Assembly (NCBI RefSeq): GCF_000372745.1
Contig: NZ_KB889563.1
Span: 17,184-81,183, forward strand
Length of the DNA stretch: 64,000 nt
Direction of reading: 5' to 3'
Source of the DNA: Embleya scabrispora DSM 41855
Lineage (GTDB): Bacteria; Actinomycetota; Actinomycetes; Streptomycetales; Streptomycetaceae
Below the pieces are notes generated by a model. It made no database searches, was not told the DNA's origin, and was given only the letters and a program-made list of their open reading frames with translations. This document shows positions 34,175 through 43,112 of this stretch, piece by piece; the stretch's first letter is position 1, and each line of letters starts with the position of its first letter. A program made the position numbers and the translations under genes.

Positions 34175-34210
34175 GGTGCGTCCTCGTTCTCGATCCAGAG
34201 CACAGTTGGA

Positions 34211-34229
34211 TTAGGTGTGCCTATCCTAA
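34211..34229. promoter_or_regulatory. iron box (DtxR/IdeR/DmdR-type operator)
   Basis: TTAGGTGTGCCTATCCTAA, 19 bases, fits the actinomycete iron-box consensus TTAGGTTAGSCTAACCTAA with mismatches only at the centre and one inner position. It sits 37 bases upstream of the solute-binding protein gene and ~130 bases upstream of the MATE gene, so it could repress both when iron is plentiful. Confidence 0.8.
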
Positions 34230-34358
34230 TTTGAGCCGCTGTGCAAGAGCGCCGACGATAACGCATCGTGTTCCGGACCGCGCGCCCGACCGGGCCCGGG
34301 TGGCGTGGAACTCGGCTGCTACGGTGCCCTGCCCGATCCCAAGGAGCCGCTGCGCACG

Positions 34359-35789
34359 ATGTCCACGACCTTCATCCGCGACGGCCGCGCCCTGGCCGTA
34401 CTCGCGGTCCCGCTGATCCTCACCCAGCTCGCCCAGGTCGCGCTGACGACCACCGATACCGTGATGATGGGCCTGCTCGGCACCGAGGAACTCGCCGCGG
34501 GCGGGCTGGCGATCGTCGTATTCAATCAAGTGCGCACCATGGGCGTGGGCCTGGTGACCTCCGTCGGCAACCAGGTCGCCGCAGCCGCCGCGCGGGCCGA
34601 GCGCGCCGCCGAGGCGACAGCGAAAAGCGCGGACACCGCCAAGGCCGAACCCGGACCGGCGGACGCCGCGCGCGAGGAGGTGCGCGGCGTCGTCCGCGCC
34701 GCCATGGCGGTCGCCACCGGTGCCGGCCTCGTGGGCGCGGTGCTCATGCTCGCGGTCGGTCAGGCGCTCCCGCTGCTCGGCCAGGACCACGACGTCGCCC
34801 GCCGCGCGCAGCACATGCTCGCCGCCCTCGCCCCCGGCCTGCTGCCGTGCCTGTGGTTCCAGGCGGTGCGCCAGTTCACCGTGGGCATGCGCCGCCCCCA
34901 GGCGCTCCTGCGGATCACGGTCGCCTCCGTCGCCGTGAACGCGGGACTGAACTGGGCCCTCGTCCACGGCACATGGATCCTGCCGGAGGCTGGGCTCGTC
35001 GGGATCGGCGCCGCGACGTCGGGGGTCTACCTGCTGACGTTCCTCGCGCTGTACGCCGCCGTCCGCCGCGACCGCGAACTCGCGCCGCTGCTGGCCCTGA
35101 ACCCCACCAAGGCGGACCGTGCCGCCGTGCGGCGCCTGGTCGGACTGGGGGTGCCGATCGCCGCGACGTACGGCTCCGAGGCGGGGTTCTTCTTCTTCAC
35201 CGCGCTGATGGCCGGATCGTTCGGGCCCGCCGCCCTCGCCGCCCACACCGCGGTCAACCAACTCGTGTACATCGTCTTCCAGATCGCCGTCGGACTCTCC
35301 CACGCCGCGTCCATCAACGTCAGCCGCGAGATCGCCCTCGGCGACCACGCCCGCGCCCGCCGCCTGATGCGCACCACGCTCGGCTGCGCCGCCTGTGTCA
35401 TGGCAGCCGTGGGTGCCGTGTACCTGGCGGTGCCACACCTGGTCCTCGCCCCGTTCCTGGACTCCACCTCCGGTGACGCCCGCACGATCGCCACCCGTCT
35501 GCTGGTCGTCGCCACCGTCCTGCAGTTCTTCGACTGCGCGCAGAACATCGGCGTCGGACTCCTGCGCGGCCTCGACGACACCCGAACCGGCTTCCGCGTC
35601 ACACTCGTCGGCTACTGGGCGATCGGCCTGCCCGCCTCGTGCCTGTTCGCGTTCGGGTTCGGCGGGGACACCCTCGGCCTGTGGCTCGGCCTGCTCGCCG
35701 GACTCGCCGCCACCGCCGCGCTGCTCCTGCGCGCCTTCACCGCCGCCCTCGACCGCCGAGCCGCCGGAGCGGCCGTCGCCGCTGCGTAG
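34359..35789 (+). CDS. MATE family efflux transporter
   Basis: 476 residues, 12 predicted helices in two halves, MATE family. Signature regions: LAVPLILTQLAQVALTTTDTVMMGLLG (half 1) and VPIAATYGSEAGFFFFTALMAGSFGPAALAAHTAVNQL (half 2), plus DDTRTGFRVTLVGYWAIGLP. An Ala/Glu-rich insertion of ~35 residues lies in a loop after helix 2. I prefer ATG 34359 (AAGGAG upstream); a GTG at 34305 is possible. Being divergent from an iron-box-controlled importer, it is a good candidate exporter of a siderophore or metallophore. Confidence 0.88.
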   Translation: MSTTFIRDGRALAVLAVPLILTQLAQVALTTTDTVMMGLLGTEELAAGGLAIVVFNQVRTMGVGLVTSVGNQVAAAAARAERAAEATAKSADTAKAEPGPADAAREEVRGVVRAAMAVATGAGLVGAVLMLAVGQALPLLGQDHDVARRAQHMLAALAPGLLPCLWFQAVRQFTVGMRRPQALLRITVASVAVNAGLNWALVHGTWILPEAGLVGIGAATSGVYLLTFLALYAAVRRDRELAPLLALNPTKADRAAVRRLVGLGVPIAATYGSEAGFFFFTALMAGSFGPAALAAHTAVNQLVYIVFQIAVGLSHAASINVSREIALGDHARARRLMRTTLGCAACVMAAVGAVYLAVPHLVLAPFLDSTSGDARTIATRLLVVATVLQFFDCAQNIGVGLLRGLDDTRTGFRVTLVGYWAIGLPASCLFAFGFGGDTLGLWLGLLAGLAATAALLLRAFTAALDRRAAGAAVAAA

Positions 35790-36372
35790 CCGCGGTCCGT
35801 GTGGACGGCCACGGTGCCCGATCGGGCGTGGGCGGGAGTCGGGCGACGCCCGGTCGGGCTCCTGCGGCCGAGGGGCGCCCGGGTGCGGGTTTCCCGGGGC
35901 CCGGAGATCGAGCTACCCGCCGGTCAGCCTCGGACCGCCGGAGCTCAGGTCTACGTGCAGACGCCCGTGCAGCTCGCGAAAACGAGAGACCGGCGACCAC
36001 TCGATCAGATATGCACGCGCGCAGTGCACCGGGCATCGCTCCGAGCGTCACGCCCGAGGTGCTGCCGACGGCCGAGTTGACATCCGCCGGGCCGAACAAC
36101 GGCAGGTGGACCGCTTCGCGCTGCGCCTTCGACAGGTGGTCCGGGTCGGACCCCAGCCGCGTACGCAGCCCGGCGATGACGTCGGTCAACGGCGGCGTCC
36201 GGCCGGCGACGTCGATACTCACGTGCAGATGCGGTCGCGCAAAGAAGTCGTACGAGACCACATACGCCAGATCGACCAGGCAGTCGAGTTGCTGGTAGAA
36301 GTACAGCGCCGCAACCTGTTTCGACATGGCAACGGTTCTGTTGAACGAGGCGGCGTCCTTGATGTCGCTCAT
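35737..36372 (-). CDS. hypothetical protein, probably truncated
   Basis: The first ~125 residues look genuine and are less GC-biased than the neighbours: MSDIKDAASFNRTVAMSKQV, ALYFYQQLDCLVDLAYVVSY, PHLHVSIDVAGRTPPLTDV. After about residue 125 the sequence becomes Arg/Pro-rich and runs into the convergent MATE gene by 53 bases, which suggests the true C-terminus was lost. I do not recognise the family. ATG at 36372. Confidence 0.5.
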   Translation of the reverse strand: MSDIKDAASFNRTVAMSKQVAALYFYQQLDCLVDLAYVVSYDFFARPHLHVSIDVAGRTPPLTDVIAGLRTRLGSDPDHLSKAQREAVHLPLFGPADVNSAVGSTSGVTLGAMPGALRACISDRVVAGLSFSRAARASARRPELRRSEADRRVARSPGPGKPAPGRPSAAGARPGVARLPPTPDRAPWPSTRTAATQRRRPLRRLGGRGRR

Positions 36373-36492
36373 GTGGCAACTTCCGGCGCGTCAGCGCGAG
36401 ACCCCCGGTGCCCCGAGCGCCCCGCCCACTCCGGATTCCCGGCGCTTCACCCGGATGGCCACGACGTGGAATATCCGCGTCGACCGCGGGCG

Positions 36493-37602
36493 TCAGCGGT
36501 GGAGCACGAGGCAGTCGTCGGGTTCCGGGCTCACCTCGGTGCCGAACGGGCGGCCGGCTCGGGTCAGCGTTGCCGCCAGCCACTCGACATCGGCACGTGG
36601 GGCGTGACGGAGACGCATCTTGACGGCCCGCAGCGGCACCATGCGCAGACCGGCCAGCTCTCCCGTGTCGCGCGCCACGGTGGCGAAGTACAGGAGTCGC
36701 AGGTCGTCGCGGTAGAACTCGTAGCCGCGAATGCCCTCGTAGTCGTCGACGCAGTCGCCGCAGCCGTACAAGATCAGCTTGTTCCGGTGCACGTCAATCG
36801 CCCGCGGGTGGTGCGAGGAGTGGCCGTGCACGACGTCGACGCCGCCGTCGATCAGGCGACGCGCGTATCGGGTCTGCGACGGCTCGATGTCGTAGCCCCA
36901 ATTCGAGCCCCAGTGGACGGACACGACCACGATGTCCCCCGGGAGTCTCACCCGACCCACCCGTTCGAGGAGTTGCGTGGCAGCCCGCTCCGACGCGTGG
37001 TGGGTGAAGTCGACGCCGGCGCGGTTCTCGGTCGCGGCCCAATCGGGCGGCACCCCGCTGGACGGCATCCCCTGGGAGAAGACCACCACCCGCCCGCCTT
37101 CCCCGACGGGCACCACCGCGGGACGCCGAGCCTCCTCGATGTCGCCGCCCGCGCCGGCGGTGCGCAGCCCGGCCCCGTGTAGCGCGTCGAGGGTCTGCGC
37201 CAGGCCCGCCCGGCCGAAGTCGAGGATGTGGTTGTTGGCCAGGGCGCAGACATCCGGCCGGACCGCCTTGAGGCACGGGATATTGTCGGGGTGCATCCGG
37301 TAGTGCACGGGCTTGAACGGCTCGAAGTCGTCGCTGGTGGTGATGCCGGTCTCCAGATTCACGATCCGGACGTCGGGTGCCTCGGCGTCGAGGACGTCCA
37401 GCGCGTCGCCCCAGGGCCAGCGGAATCCCACCGGTCGGGGAATCGGTCCGTTGGCCGCCTCCGCCAGTCGGACGTAGTCGCCCGCGTCGCCGACGAAGTC
37501 CTCGCGCAGCGACGGATCACCCGGGTACGGAAGAATCCGGTCGATGCCGCGGCCCAGCATCACGTCTCCGCACAGACACAGCGTCACGTGGCGATTCGAC
37601 AT
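36493..37602 (-). CDS. CapA family calcineurin-like phosphoesterase
   Basis: 369 residues of the CapA/PGA_cap family, a metallophosphatase-like fold named for capsule poly-gamma-glutamate synthesis. Seen: LCLCGDVMLGRGIDRILP (first metal motif), VRIVNLETGIT, NNHILDFGRAGL (the NxH motif), VVVSVHWGSNWGYD and VVHGHSSHHPRAIDVHRNKLILYGCGD. ATG at 37602 starts just before the first strand; the frame extends upstream without support. Actinomycete members are mostly of unknown substrate, and no cap genes accompany it. No signal peptide, so it is likely cytoplasmic. Confidence 0.9.
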   Translation of the reverse strand: MSNRHVTLCLCGDVMLGRGIDRILPYPGDPSLREDFVGDAGDYVRLAEAANGPIPRPVGFRWPWGDALDVLDAEAPDVRIVNLETGITTSDDFEPFKPVHYRMHPDNIPCLKAVRPDVCALANNHILDFGRAGLAQTLDALHGAGLRTAGAGGDIEEARRPAVVPVGEGGRVVVFSQGMPSSGVPPDWAATENRAGVDFTHHASERAATQLLERVGRVRLPGDIVVVSVHWGSNWGYDIEPSQTRYARRLIDGGVDVVHGHSSHHPRAIDVHRNKLILYGCGDCVDDYEGIRGYEFYRDDLRLLYFATVARDTGELAGLRMVPLRAVKMRLRHAPRADVEWLAATLTRAGRPFGTEVSPEPDDCLVLHR

Positions 37603-37839
37603 ACTTCCAGGGTTCCACCACCGGGCACGGTGTCGCACCGGGTGATCGAGACGACGTATGACACCAATCGGATCGCAAGCCCGGAGTTCGACGGGTTTTT
37701 CGTCGACGACCGGGCGCCCACACCGCCGAGTGGCGCCGATCCGCGCGGGGTCGGGGGCGGGACTCGCCGGGGGCCCTTGGGTGAGGCGGTGACAGACAGG
37801 TGGGCGAGGGGAGACGTCGGGTTACCTGCGGAGTGCGGT

Positions 37840-38044
37840 GTGGGAGGAGGTGCGAGACGCCCCATCGGTGGGCGATCGTGCCGACGGGGTCGGCAGAGGC
37901 GAGGATGTCCTCGCGAATCCGGTCGACCCGCAGGCTGCGGACGTAGGACATGGGCGAAAGGCCGAGCCGGTCCCGGAACGCGGAGCCGTCGGGATGGCCG
38001 CGGAGGTCGTCGACGGTGCGGCCCGCCGTCTTCCCGGGCACCAC
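37840..38044 (-). pseudogene. AraC-family HTH remnant
   Basis: The minus strand reads FRDRLGLSPMSYVRSLRVDR, then IREDILASADPVGTIAHRWGVSHL before turning into unrelated sequence. This is the first AraC helix-turn-helix and the beginning of the second, cut before the HFSRAF-like recognition helix. The ligand domain is missing. It follows the extradiol dioxygenase gene on the same strand, so it may have been that gene's activator. Confidence 0.65.
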
Positions 38045-38077
38045 GTGGTCGATGCGGTGCTTCTCGGATTCGGGAGG

Positions 38078-39001
38078 CTATCGGGGCGCGTGGGCGCCGG
38101 TCATGTGGGCGGCGAGGTCCTCGGGGCTCACGAACGACGGCGGTGGTGGCGGGCCCCAGGAGAACAGGCCCTTGGCGCCTTCGAGTTCCTCCGGCGTCCA
38201 GAGCCCGCCCTCGGGAATGCAGTCCATGTCGGAGTAGTACTCGCTGAAGTTGCCCGCCGGGTCCTTGAGGTACCAGAAGAAGTTGGATCCCGCGTAGTGC
38301 CGTCCCGGACCCCACACGTGGCGCTCGGGATGGCCTTCCAGCATGGTGTGGGCGCCGCGGCCGATGTCGTCGATGTCGTCGACCTGCCAGGCGGTGTGAT
38401 GCAGGAAGCTCACCGGGGAGCGCAGCACGAGGATGTTGTGGTGGTCCTCCGAACAGCGCAGGAAGGTGCCTTCTCCTTTGATGTGGTCACTGACCCGGAA
38501 TCCGAGTCCCTGCACCAGGAACCGCGTCGTGCGTTCGTGGTCGGTGGACCCGACCACCGCGTGTCCGAGCCTGCGCGGCCGCACGGGGTCGGTGCGCAGC
38601 ACGCCGGGTGCCCGGCCTCCGGTCCGCTCCGCCCGGCCGGGCCCGTTGTACGGAGTCGGCGTGGCGGACGGCTGTCGCAGACGAGGGACGACGGCCAGGG
38701 TCGCCCGCATTCCGGTGGCATCGTCGACAGCGAGGAGCCGGTCGCCGTCGCGTCCACAGGCAATGTCCAGCGAGTGCAGGGCCCGCGCCGCACGGTCCAG
38801 ATCGTCGGGGTCGTCCACCCCGATGACCACATCCAACAGCGCGCGGAACGGGGCACTCACGATGCGGAGTTGCCGACCTCCGTGCTGCGTCGAGAACCAT
38901 CCCTCGCCCTCGGGACACAGTCCGAAATCCGTGTAGTAGGCCGCGGTCTCCTCGACATTGGGTACGCCCATCACGATCGACTGCAGACGGTGCAGCGCCA
39001 T
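38078..39001 (-). CDS. extradiol ring-cleavage dioxygenase (VOC, catechol 2,3-dioxygenase-like)
   Basis: 307 residues with two vicinal-oxygen-chelate modules. Module 1: LHRLQSIVMGVPNVEETAAYYTDFGL; module 2: RLGHAVVGSTDHERTTRFLVQGLGFRVSD. Iron ligands are visible: His in LGHAVVG, His in SFLHHTAWQVDD, and Glu in DPAGNFSEYYSDMD. It should open a catechol-type ring next to one hydroxyl using Fe(II) or Mn(II) and O2. ATG at 39001 has GAGGTGG upstream. It is flanked by fragments of an AraC regulator and an FAH hydrolase, the remains of an aromatic catabolic operon. Confidence 0.9.
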   Translation of the reverse strand: MALHRLQSIVMGVPNVEETAAYYTDFGLCPEGEGWFSTQHGGRQLRIVSAPFRALLDVVIGVDDPDDLDRAARALHSLDIACGRDGDRLLAVDDATGMRATLAVVPRLRQPSATPTPYNGPGRAERTGGRAPGVLRTDPVRPRRLGHAVVGSTDHERTTRFLVQGLGFRVSDHIKGEGTFLRCSEDHHNILVLRSPVSFLHHTAWQVDDIDDIGRGAHTMLEGHPERHVWGPGRHYAGSNFFWYLKDPAGNFSEYYSDMDCIPEGGLWTPEELEGAKGLFSWGPPPPPSFVSPEDLAAHMTGAHAPR

Positions 39002-39099
39002 TGCCCACCTCATGTGTTGTGGAGTCTTGCCGGTGTTGTGAAGTCTTCGCCGCGCGTCCTGGTTTGCGCCGGGACGTCCTGAACGGGATGGTGGCTTGG

Positions 39100-39361
39100 G
39101 ACAGGCGGCGACGAAGCGCTGTCGCAGTTCCCCGATACCCGTAACGGAACTGACGAGTACATCTCCGTGCGCCGGCCGACGCTGGGGGCTGCGCCCCATG
39201 CCAAGCCCCGCAGGCGTTCCGGTGAAGACGAGGTCGCCCGGGCAGCAGCGGCGGGGGCCGTGCTCGGGCGGGTGAGGATCCGCCAGGCGGCGGCCGGTGT
39301 TCTCCCAGCCGCGGTAGGGCTCGACCGCAGCGTCCACCAGTTGTCTCGCGGCGGATCCCAC
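39100..39361 (-). pseudogene. fumarylacetoacetate hydrolase family remnant
   Basis: The minus strand reads PGDLVFTGTPAGLGMGR then GDVLVSSVTGIGELRQRFVA, the exact C-terminal end of FAH-family hydrolases. Upstream, GSAARQLVDAAVEPYRGWEN seems coding but does not belong to the preceding FAH region, so there is a deletion. The gene would have followed ring cleavage by the neighbouring dioxygenase. Confidence 0.7.
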
Positions 39362-39467
39362 CCGCGTCTCCGACGACGCCGAGCACGCCGACCCGGCGGC
39401 ATGACCGCGCTGCCCGGCACGGCTGAAGATCCGGCCCTCCGGCCTGCGGCCCTCTCGCGCCTGCCGA

Positions 39468-40055
39468 TCAAACGCCTCGCCGATCGCTCATCAACGTGAC
39501 GAATCGACCAAAGGTCTCGTCCCCGGCGCGAATGTCGCCGAGTTCCGCGCACAGCACGGGGAACTCGGCCCACGCCTCGCCCTCGACGGCCCACCGCGCA
39601 AAGCTGCTCCGCCCGTCGTGGATGCGCGCCTCGTCAACCCACCGGTCGAGGCCGTCGCCCATCGAGTAGACGAAGAAGTGCGCGTCCTCCATGGCCGGTG
39701 CCAGGAGGTCGATGAGCTGGTGAAGGTTGCGTATGTCGATGTAGCAGATGTCCGACAGCATCTCCAGGCAGAGGTAGTCGGCCTCCGGCGGGCCCAGGTC
39801 GAAGTCCCATCCTCCCCCATGAGCCTTCTGGTCGAGCAGATGGGCGGGCCAGGTCTGCCCGGGCATCTCGGCAGCCACCAGTGCCAGTGTTTCCTCGACC
39901 AAGGGCCGCCATCCCGAACGTACCCGAGCAAACGTCCTGGATGGGTCGGGCCACGGCGACACTTGAGGAAAACGCAACCGGAACCGCCCGTACCAACGAT
40001 CATCGCGCCTGGTGACAAACGTCCCGGACAGCTCGACCGGATGAGGCTCTCTCAC
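39468..40055 (-). CDS. hypothetical protein
   Basis: 195 residues. GTG start at 40055 opens VREPHPVELSGTFVTRRDDR. Recognisable patterns are only compositional: Trp/Phe/Asp-rich segments (RWYGRFRLRFPQVSPW, GGGWDFDLGPPEADYLCLEM) and a YSMGDGLDRWVDEA helix. No signal peptide or membrane segment. I do not recognise the family; the even codon usage and clear ends support a real gene. Transcribed alone. Confidence 0.65.
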   Translation of the reverse strand: MREPHPVELSGTFVTRRDDRWYGRFRLRFPQVSPWPDPSRTFARVRSGWRPLVEETLALVAAEMPGQTWPAHLLDQKAHGGGWDFDLGPPEADYLCLEMLSDICYIDIRNLHQLIDLLAPAMEDAHFFVYSMGDGLDRWVDEARIHDGRSSFARWAVEGEAWAEFPVLCAELGDIRAGDETFGRFVTLMSDRRGV

Positions 40056-40452
40056 GGACCGAGCATACGAAACACCGCCGTCGGAGTCGGACCCCGAAGC
40101 CCCGCGTCCCGTCGGCAAGCCCTTCCAAGCCTGCATGCCAGGCTCAAGCACAAGGCTTTCATCGAGCCTCCGTTCCCCGTTCCGCCCCGCAGGTGGGATG
40201 AATCGGGCCGGGACGTCGGCACCACCGACGACGGAGCACAGAGGTGGGCGAGCACGAGCACGACGAGCCGCGAGCATGGCGGGCCGGACCGGCGGTGTCC
40301 GCCGGGCACTTCGTGACGTTCGATCACAAGGCGAGCGGGGCGGGTGTCCTCCGGGGCCTCGCCGGCGGGTGACGAATGCGTTACCCGCGCAGGTCACCCG
40401 CCGGGTCCGGGCTTTACTCACGCAGCACGGCCCCGGCGGCGCAATACGCGAA

Positions 40453-40485
40453 ACGGCGCCGCCCCCGAGGATGGGGCGGCGCCGT
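40453..40485. terminator. perfect 13-base hairpin
   Basis: Arms ACGGCGCCGCCCC and GGGGCGGCGCCGT with a 7-base loop. It lies upstream of the hypothetical gene on the minus strand and before the decayed plus-strand locus, so which gene it once served is unclear. Confidence 0.6.
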
Positions 40486-40649
40486 CGATCATCGAAGATC
40501 GGTGAGGGTGGCCGCCTCACGGCGGAAGGCACACCGTGGCTCCAGCCGAGCGGTATTCCACGGAGGCGATGGTCGGGCCCGGGGGCACCCTCACCGACCA
40601 TCACCACAACCGCGGTCACCGGTCCGGCATTCCCCCGCCCGGTCGACGA

Positions 40650-41210
40650 CGGCCGAGGCTGAGGCGTGGCACGTCGCGTTGTCGCTGCTGCCGGACGTCG
40701 CCGGTACGGTGCGCGAACTCCTCGACACGGCACGATCGATGGTGGTGGAGTCGGGTGATGAACCCGTACATGTTCTTCCTCGACCAGGCGCCTGCCGACC
40801 TCCACGTGCGGATCTGGCAGCGGCTCGACCGTCGGCGGCAGGTGGCGTGCCTGGAGGCCGGCACGCCTCCGGGAAACGGGATCATCGCGTACGTGGTGGC
40901 CACGGCGCCTCGCCGGAGCGCGCGGCGTTGGCCGGGAATCCGCACGCCCGGCCCGAGTTGCTCATGGACCTCGCCGAAGGAGCCGACCGCGCGGTGGCGG
41001 ACCGGCTGTTTCACAATCCGAGTGCACCGCGCGAGGCCATGCTGCCGGTGCTGGGGCCGGCATCGGCCGACGGGCTGTTGCCGGCGGGGCGGACGCGACG
41101 ACTCGGGACGCCCGAGCTGGGGCGGATCTCCGTCGCGGTGGAAAGCGACGATCCGGAGCTGGTCGCCCTGGGCTTGGCGATGCCCGTCGGTGCAGGGCGA
41201 GGCTTGCGGT
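40650..41210 (+). pseudogene. decayed tandem repeat-protein genes
   Basis: Frame 2 at 40653-40770 reads EAWHVALSLLPDVAGTVREL, the C-terminal end of a Streptomyces repeat-protein family. A second gene then seems to begin at ATG 40758 in frame 3 (MNPYMFFLDQAPADLHVRIW ... GTPPGNGIIAYVVATAP), and continues in frame 2 as ALAGNPHARPELLMDLAEGA then ADRLFHNPSAPREAMLPVL, a leucine-rich-variant (LRV/HEAT-like) repeat. Frameshifts separate the pieces and the 3' end runs into the acetyltransferase remnant. Non-functional; family function unknown. Confidence 0.55.
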
Positions 41211-41591
41211 GTTCTCGGGGAAGATACCGGATTGCACCGTCCAGATCCCGGCGGCCTCGGTGGAGGCCAACAGGGCGCGCAGCAGCGCGAGTCCCACACC
41301 GAGGCCCCGTGCCCGGGGGTGGACGTAGACGGAGTGCTCGACCACTCCGGCGTACGCGCAGCGGTCGGACACGGGCACGACGGCGGCCCAACCGAGTACA
41401 CGATCGTCCCGGTCGAGGGCGACCAGGCGGTGCTCGCGCAGCCTGGTCGCGTCGAATCCCTGCCAGTCTGGGGCGGTGGTCTCGAAGGTGGCGTTGCCCT
41501 CGTCGATGCCGAGCCGATGGATCGCCAGGACCTGGTCGGCGTGCTCGGGCCGCATCGCCGTGACGTGCCCGCCCGTTGCCGCGGCTGTCAT
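41187..41591 (-). pseudogene. arsN1: GNAT acetyltransferase, ArsN1/Pat-like, C-terminally truncated
   Basis: 135 residues of a phosphinothricin/arsinothricin acetyltransferase-type GNAT: MRPEHADQVLAIHRLGIDEGNATFET, RLVALDRDDRVLGWAAVVPVS, and the acetyl-CoA loop VHPRARGLGVGLALLRALL, then IFPENTASLALHR. Homologs continue with a final GFREVG...GxWRDVVL strand pair; here the frame leaves homology at 41187 and runs on to 40962 as unrelated sequence. It starts on the arsC stop (ATGA), as arsN does in ars operons, where ArsN1 detoxifies arsinothricin. Probably inactive. Confidence 0.75.
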
Positions 41592-42004
41592 GCCGCCTCG
41601 ATGCCCAGGTCGGCGAGCAGGCCGCGGACGCGCCGCTCGATGTCGTCCCGGATCGGCCGCACGGCCCCGACGCCCTGCCCGGCCGGGTCGTCCAGCTTCC
41701 AGTCGAGGTAGCGCTTGCCGGGAAAGATCGGGCAGGTGTCGCCGCAGCCCATGGTGATCACCACGTCCGACGCCCGCACGGCCTCCGTCGTCAGCACCTT
41801 CGGTGTCTCGGCGGACATGTCGACGCCGACCTCCGCCATCGCCCGCACCGCGGCCGGGTTCACGGCGTCGGCCGGCGCGGATCCGGCGGAGCGGACCTCG
41901 ACCCTGCCGTCGGCGAGGTGGGTGAGCCAGGCGGCGGCCATCTGCGAGCGGCCGGCGTTGTGGACGCACACGAACAACACGGATGGCGTGGGGCGTTCAG
42001 ACAC
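41588..42004 (-). CDS. arsC: ArsC arsenate reductase, low-molecular-weight phosphatase type
   Basis: 138 residues. The P-loop is VCVHNAGRSQMAAA (C-x5-R-S), followed by the second conserved region VITMGCGDTCPIFPGKRYLDW, whose DTCP is the thioredoxin- or mycothiol-linked ArsC signature. It reduces arsenate to arsenite for export by Acr3. GTG start at 42004 overlaps the acr3 stop by 8 bases, and its stop overlaps the acetyltransferase start. Confidence 0.94.
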   Translation of the reverse strand: MSERPTPSVLFVCVHNAGRSQMAAAWLTHLADGRVEVRSAGSAPADAVNPAAVRAMAEVGVDMSAETPKVLTTEAVRASDVVITMGCGDTCPIFPGKRYLDWKLDDPAGQGVGAVRPIRDDIERRVRGLLADLGIEAA

Positions 42005-43112
42005 GGGCGGGGCCTTCCGGGGCGACGACCGCGGCGGACGTCGGGGTGGACGCGGGAAAGAAGCGGCGGGCGGCCAGGGCGACATACACGAGGCCGATGA
42101 GGACGGGCACCTCGATGAGCGGGCCGACGACTCCCGCGAGGGCCTGCCCGGAGGCGGCGCCGAAGGTGGCGATGGCGACCGCGATGGCGAGTTCGAAGTT
42201 GTTGCCCGCGGCGGTGAACGCCAGCGTCGTCGCCCTCGGGTAGTCGAGCCCCACCGCGCGGCCGACGGCCATGGACCCGCCCCACATCAGCGCGAAGTAC
42301 GCGAGCAGGGGCAGCGCGATCCGGGCGACGTCGAGCGGCTGGGAGGTGACGGCGGCGCCTTGGAGGGCGAAGAGCACGACGATGGTGAACAGCAGCCCGT
42401 ACAGCGCGAACGGGCCGATCCTCGGGATCAGTCTCGTCTCGTACCAGGTGCGGCCCCGGGCCTTCTCGCCGAGTCGGCGGGTGAGGAACCCGGCGAGCAG
42501 TGGAATGCCGAGGAAGATCAGGACGGAGCGGGCGATCTCCCACACCGACACCTCCAGGGCGGTGCGCTCCAGGCCGAGCCATCCGGGCAGGACGTCCAGG
42601 TAGAACCAGCCGAGCGCGGAGAACGCGATCACCTGGAACACCGAGTTGAGCGCGACCAGGACGGCGGCGGCCTCGCGGTCGCCGCAGGCGAGGTCGTTCC
42701 AGATGATCACCATCGCGATGCAGCGGGCCAGGCCCACGACGATCAGGCCCGCGCGGTACTCGGGCAGGTCGGGCAGCATCAGCCACGCGAGCGCGAACAT
42801 CAGCGCCGGACCCACGACCCAGTTCAGGATCAGGGACGGCACCAGCAGCCGCCGATCGCGGGTGACGGTGTCCAGGCGGTCCCAGCGAACCTTGGCCGAC
42901 ACCGGATATATCATCACCAGCAGACCCAGCGCGATCGGCAACGAGACCCCGGTGACCGTCACCTTCGCGAGCGCGTCACCCAGGCCCGGGACGAGCCGGC
43001 CCAACCCCAGGCCGGCGGCCGTCGCGAGCAGGATCCACACCGCGAGAAAACGGTCCGGGAACGACAGGCGTCCCACCACCGGCCCCGCCGGCACCCCGGC
43101 CGGGGCGCTCAC
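41997..43112 (-). CDS. acr3: Acr3 arsenite exporter
   Basis: 371 residues, ten transmembrane helices of the ACR3/BART family. The catalytic cysteine region is visible as GLARCIAMVIIWNDLACGD (helix 4), and the second conserved Glu/Asn region as AFTAAGNNFELAIAVAIA. GTG start at 43112 overlaps the arsR stop (GTGA). It extrudes As(III) and Sb(III) produced by ArsC. Confidence 0.95.
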   Translation of the reverse strand: MSAPAGVPAGPVVGRLSFPDRFLAVWILLATAAGLGLGRLVPGLGDALAKVTVTGVSLPIALGLLVMIYPVSAKVRWDRLDTVTRDRRLLVPSLILNWVVGPALMFALAWLMLPDLPEYRAGLIVVGLARCIAMVIIWNDLACGDREAAAVLVALNSVFQVIAFSALGWFYLDVLPGWLGLERTALEVSVWEIARSVLIFLGIPLLAGFLTRRLGEKARGRTWYETRLIPRIGPFALYGLLFTIVVLFALQGAAVTSQPLDVARIALPLLAYFALMWGGSMAVGRAVGLDYPRATTLAFTAAGNNFELAIAVAIATFGAASGQALAGVVGPLIEVPVLIGLVYVALAARRFFPASTPTSAAVVAPEGPARV

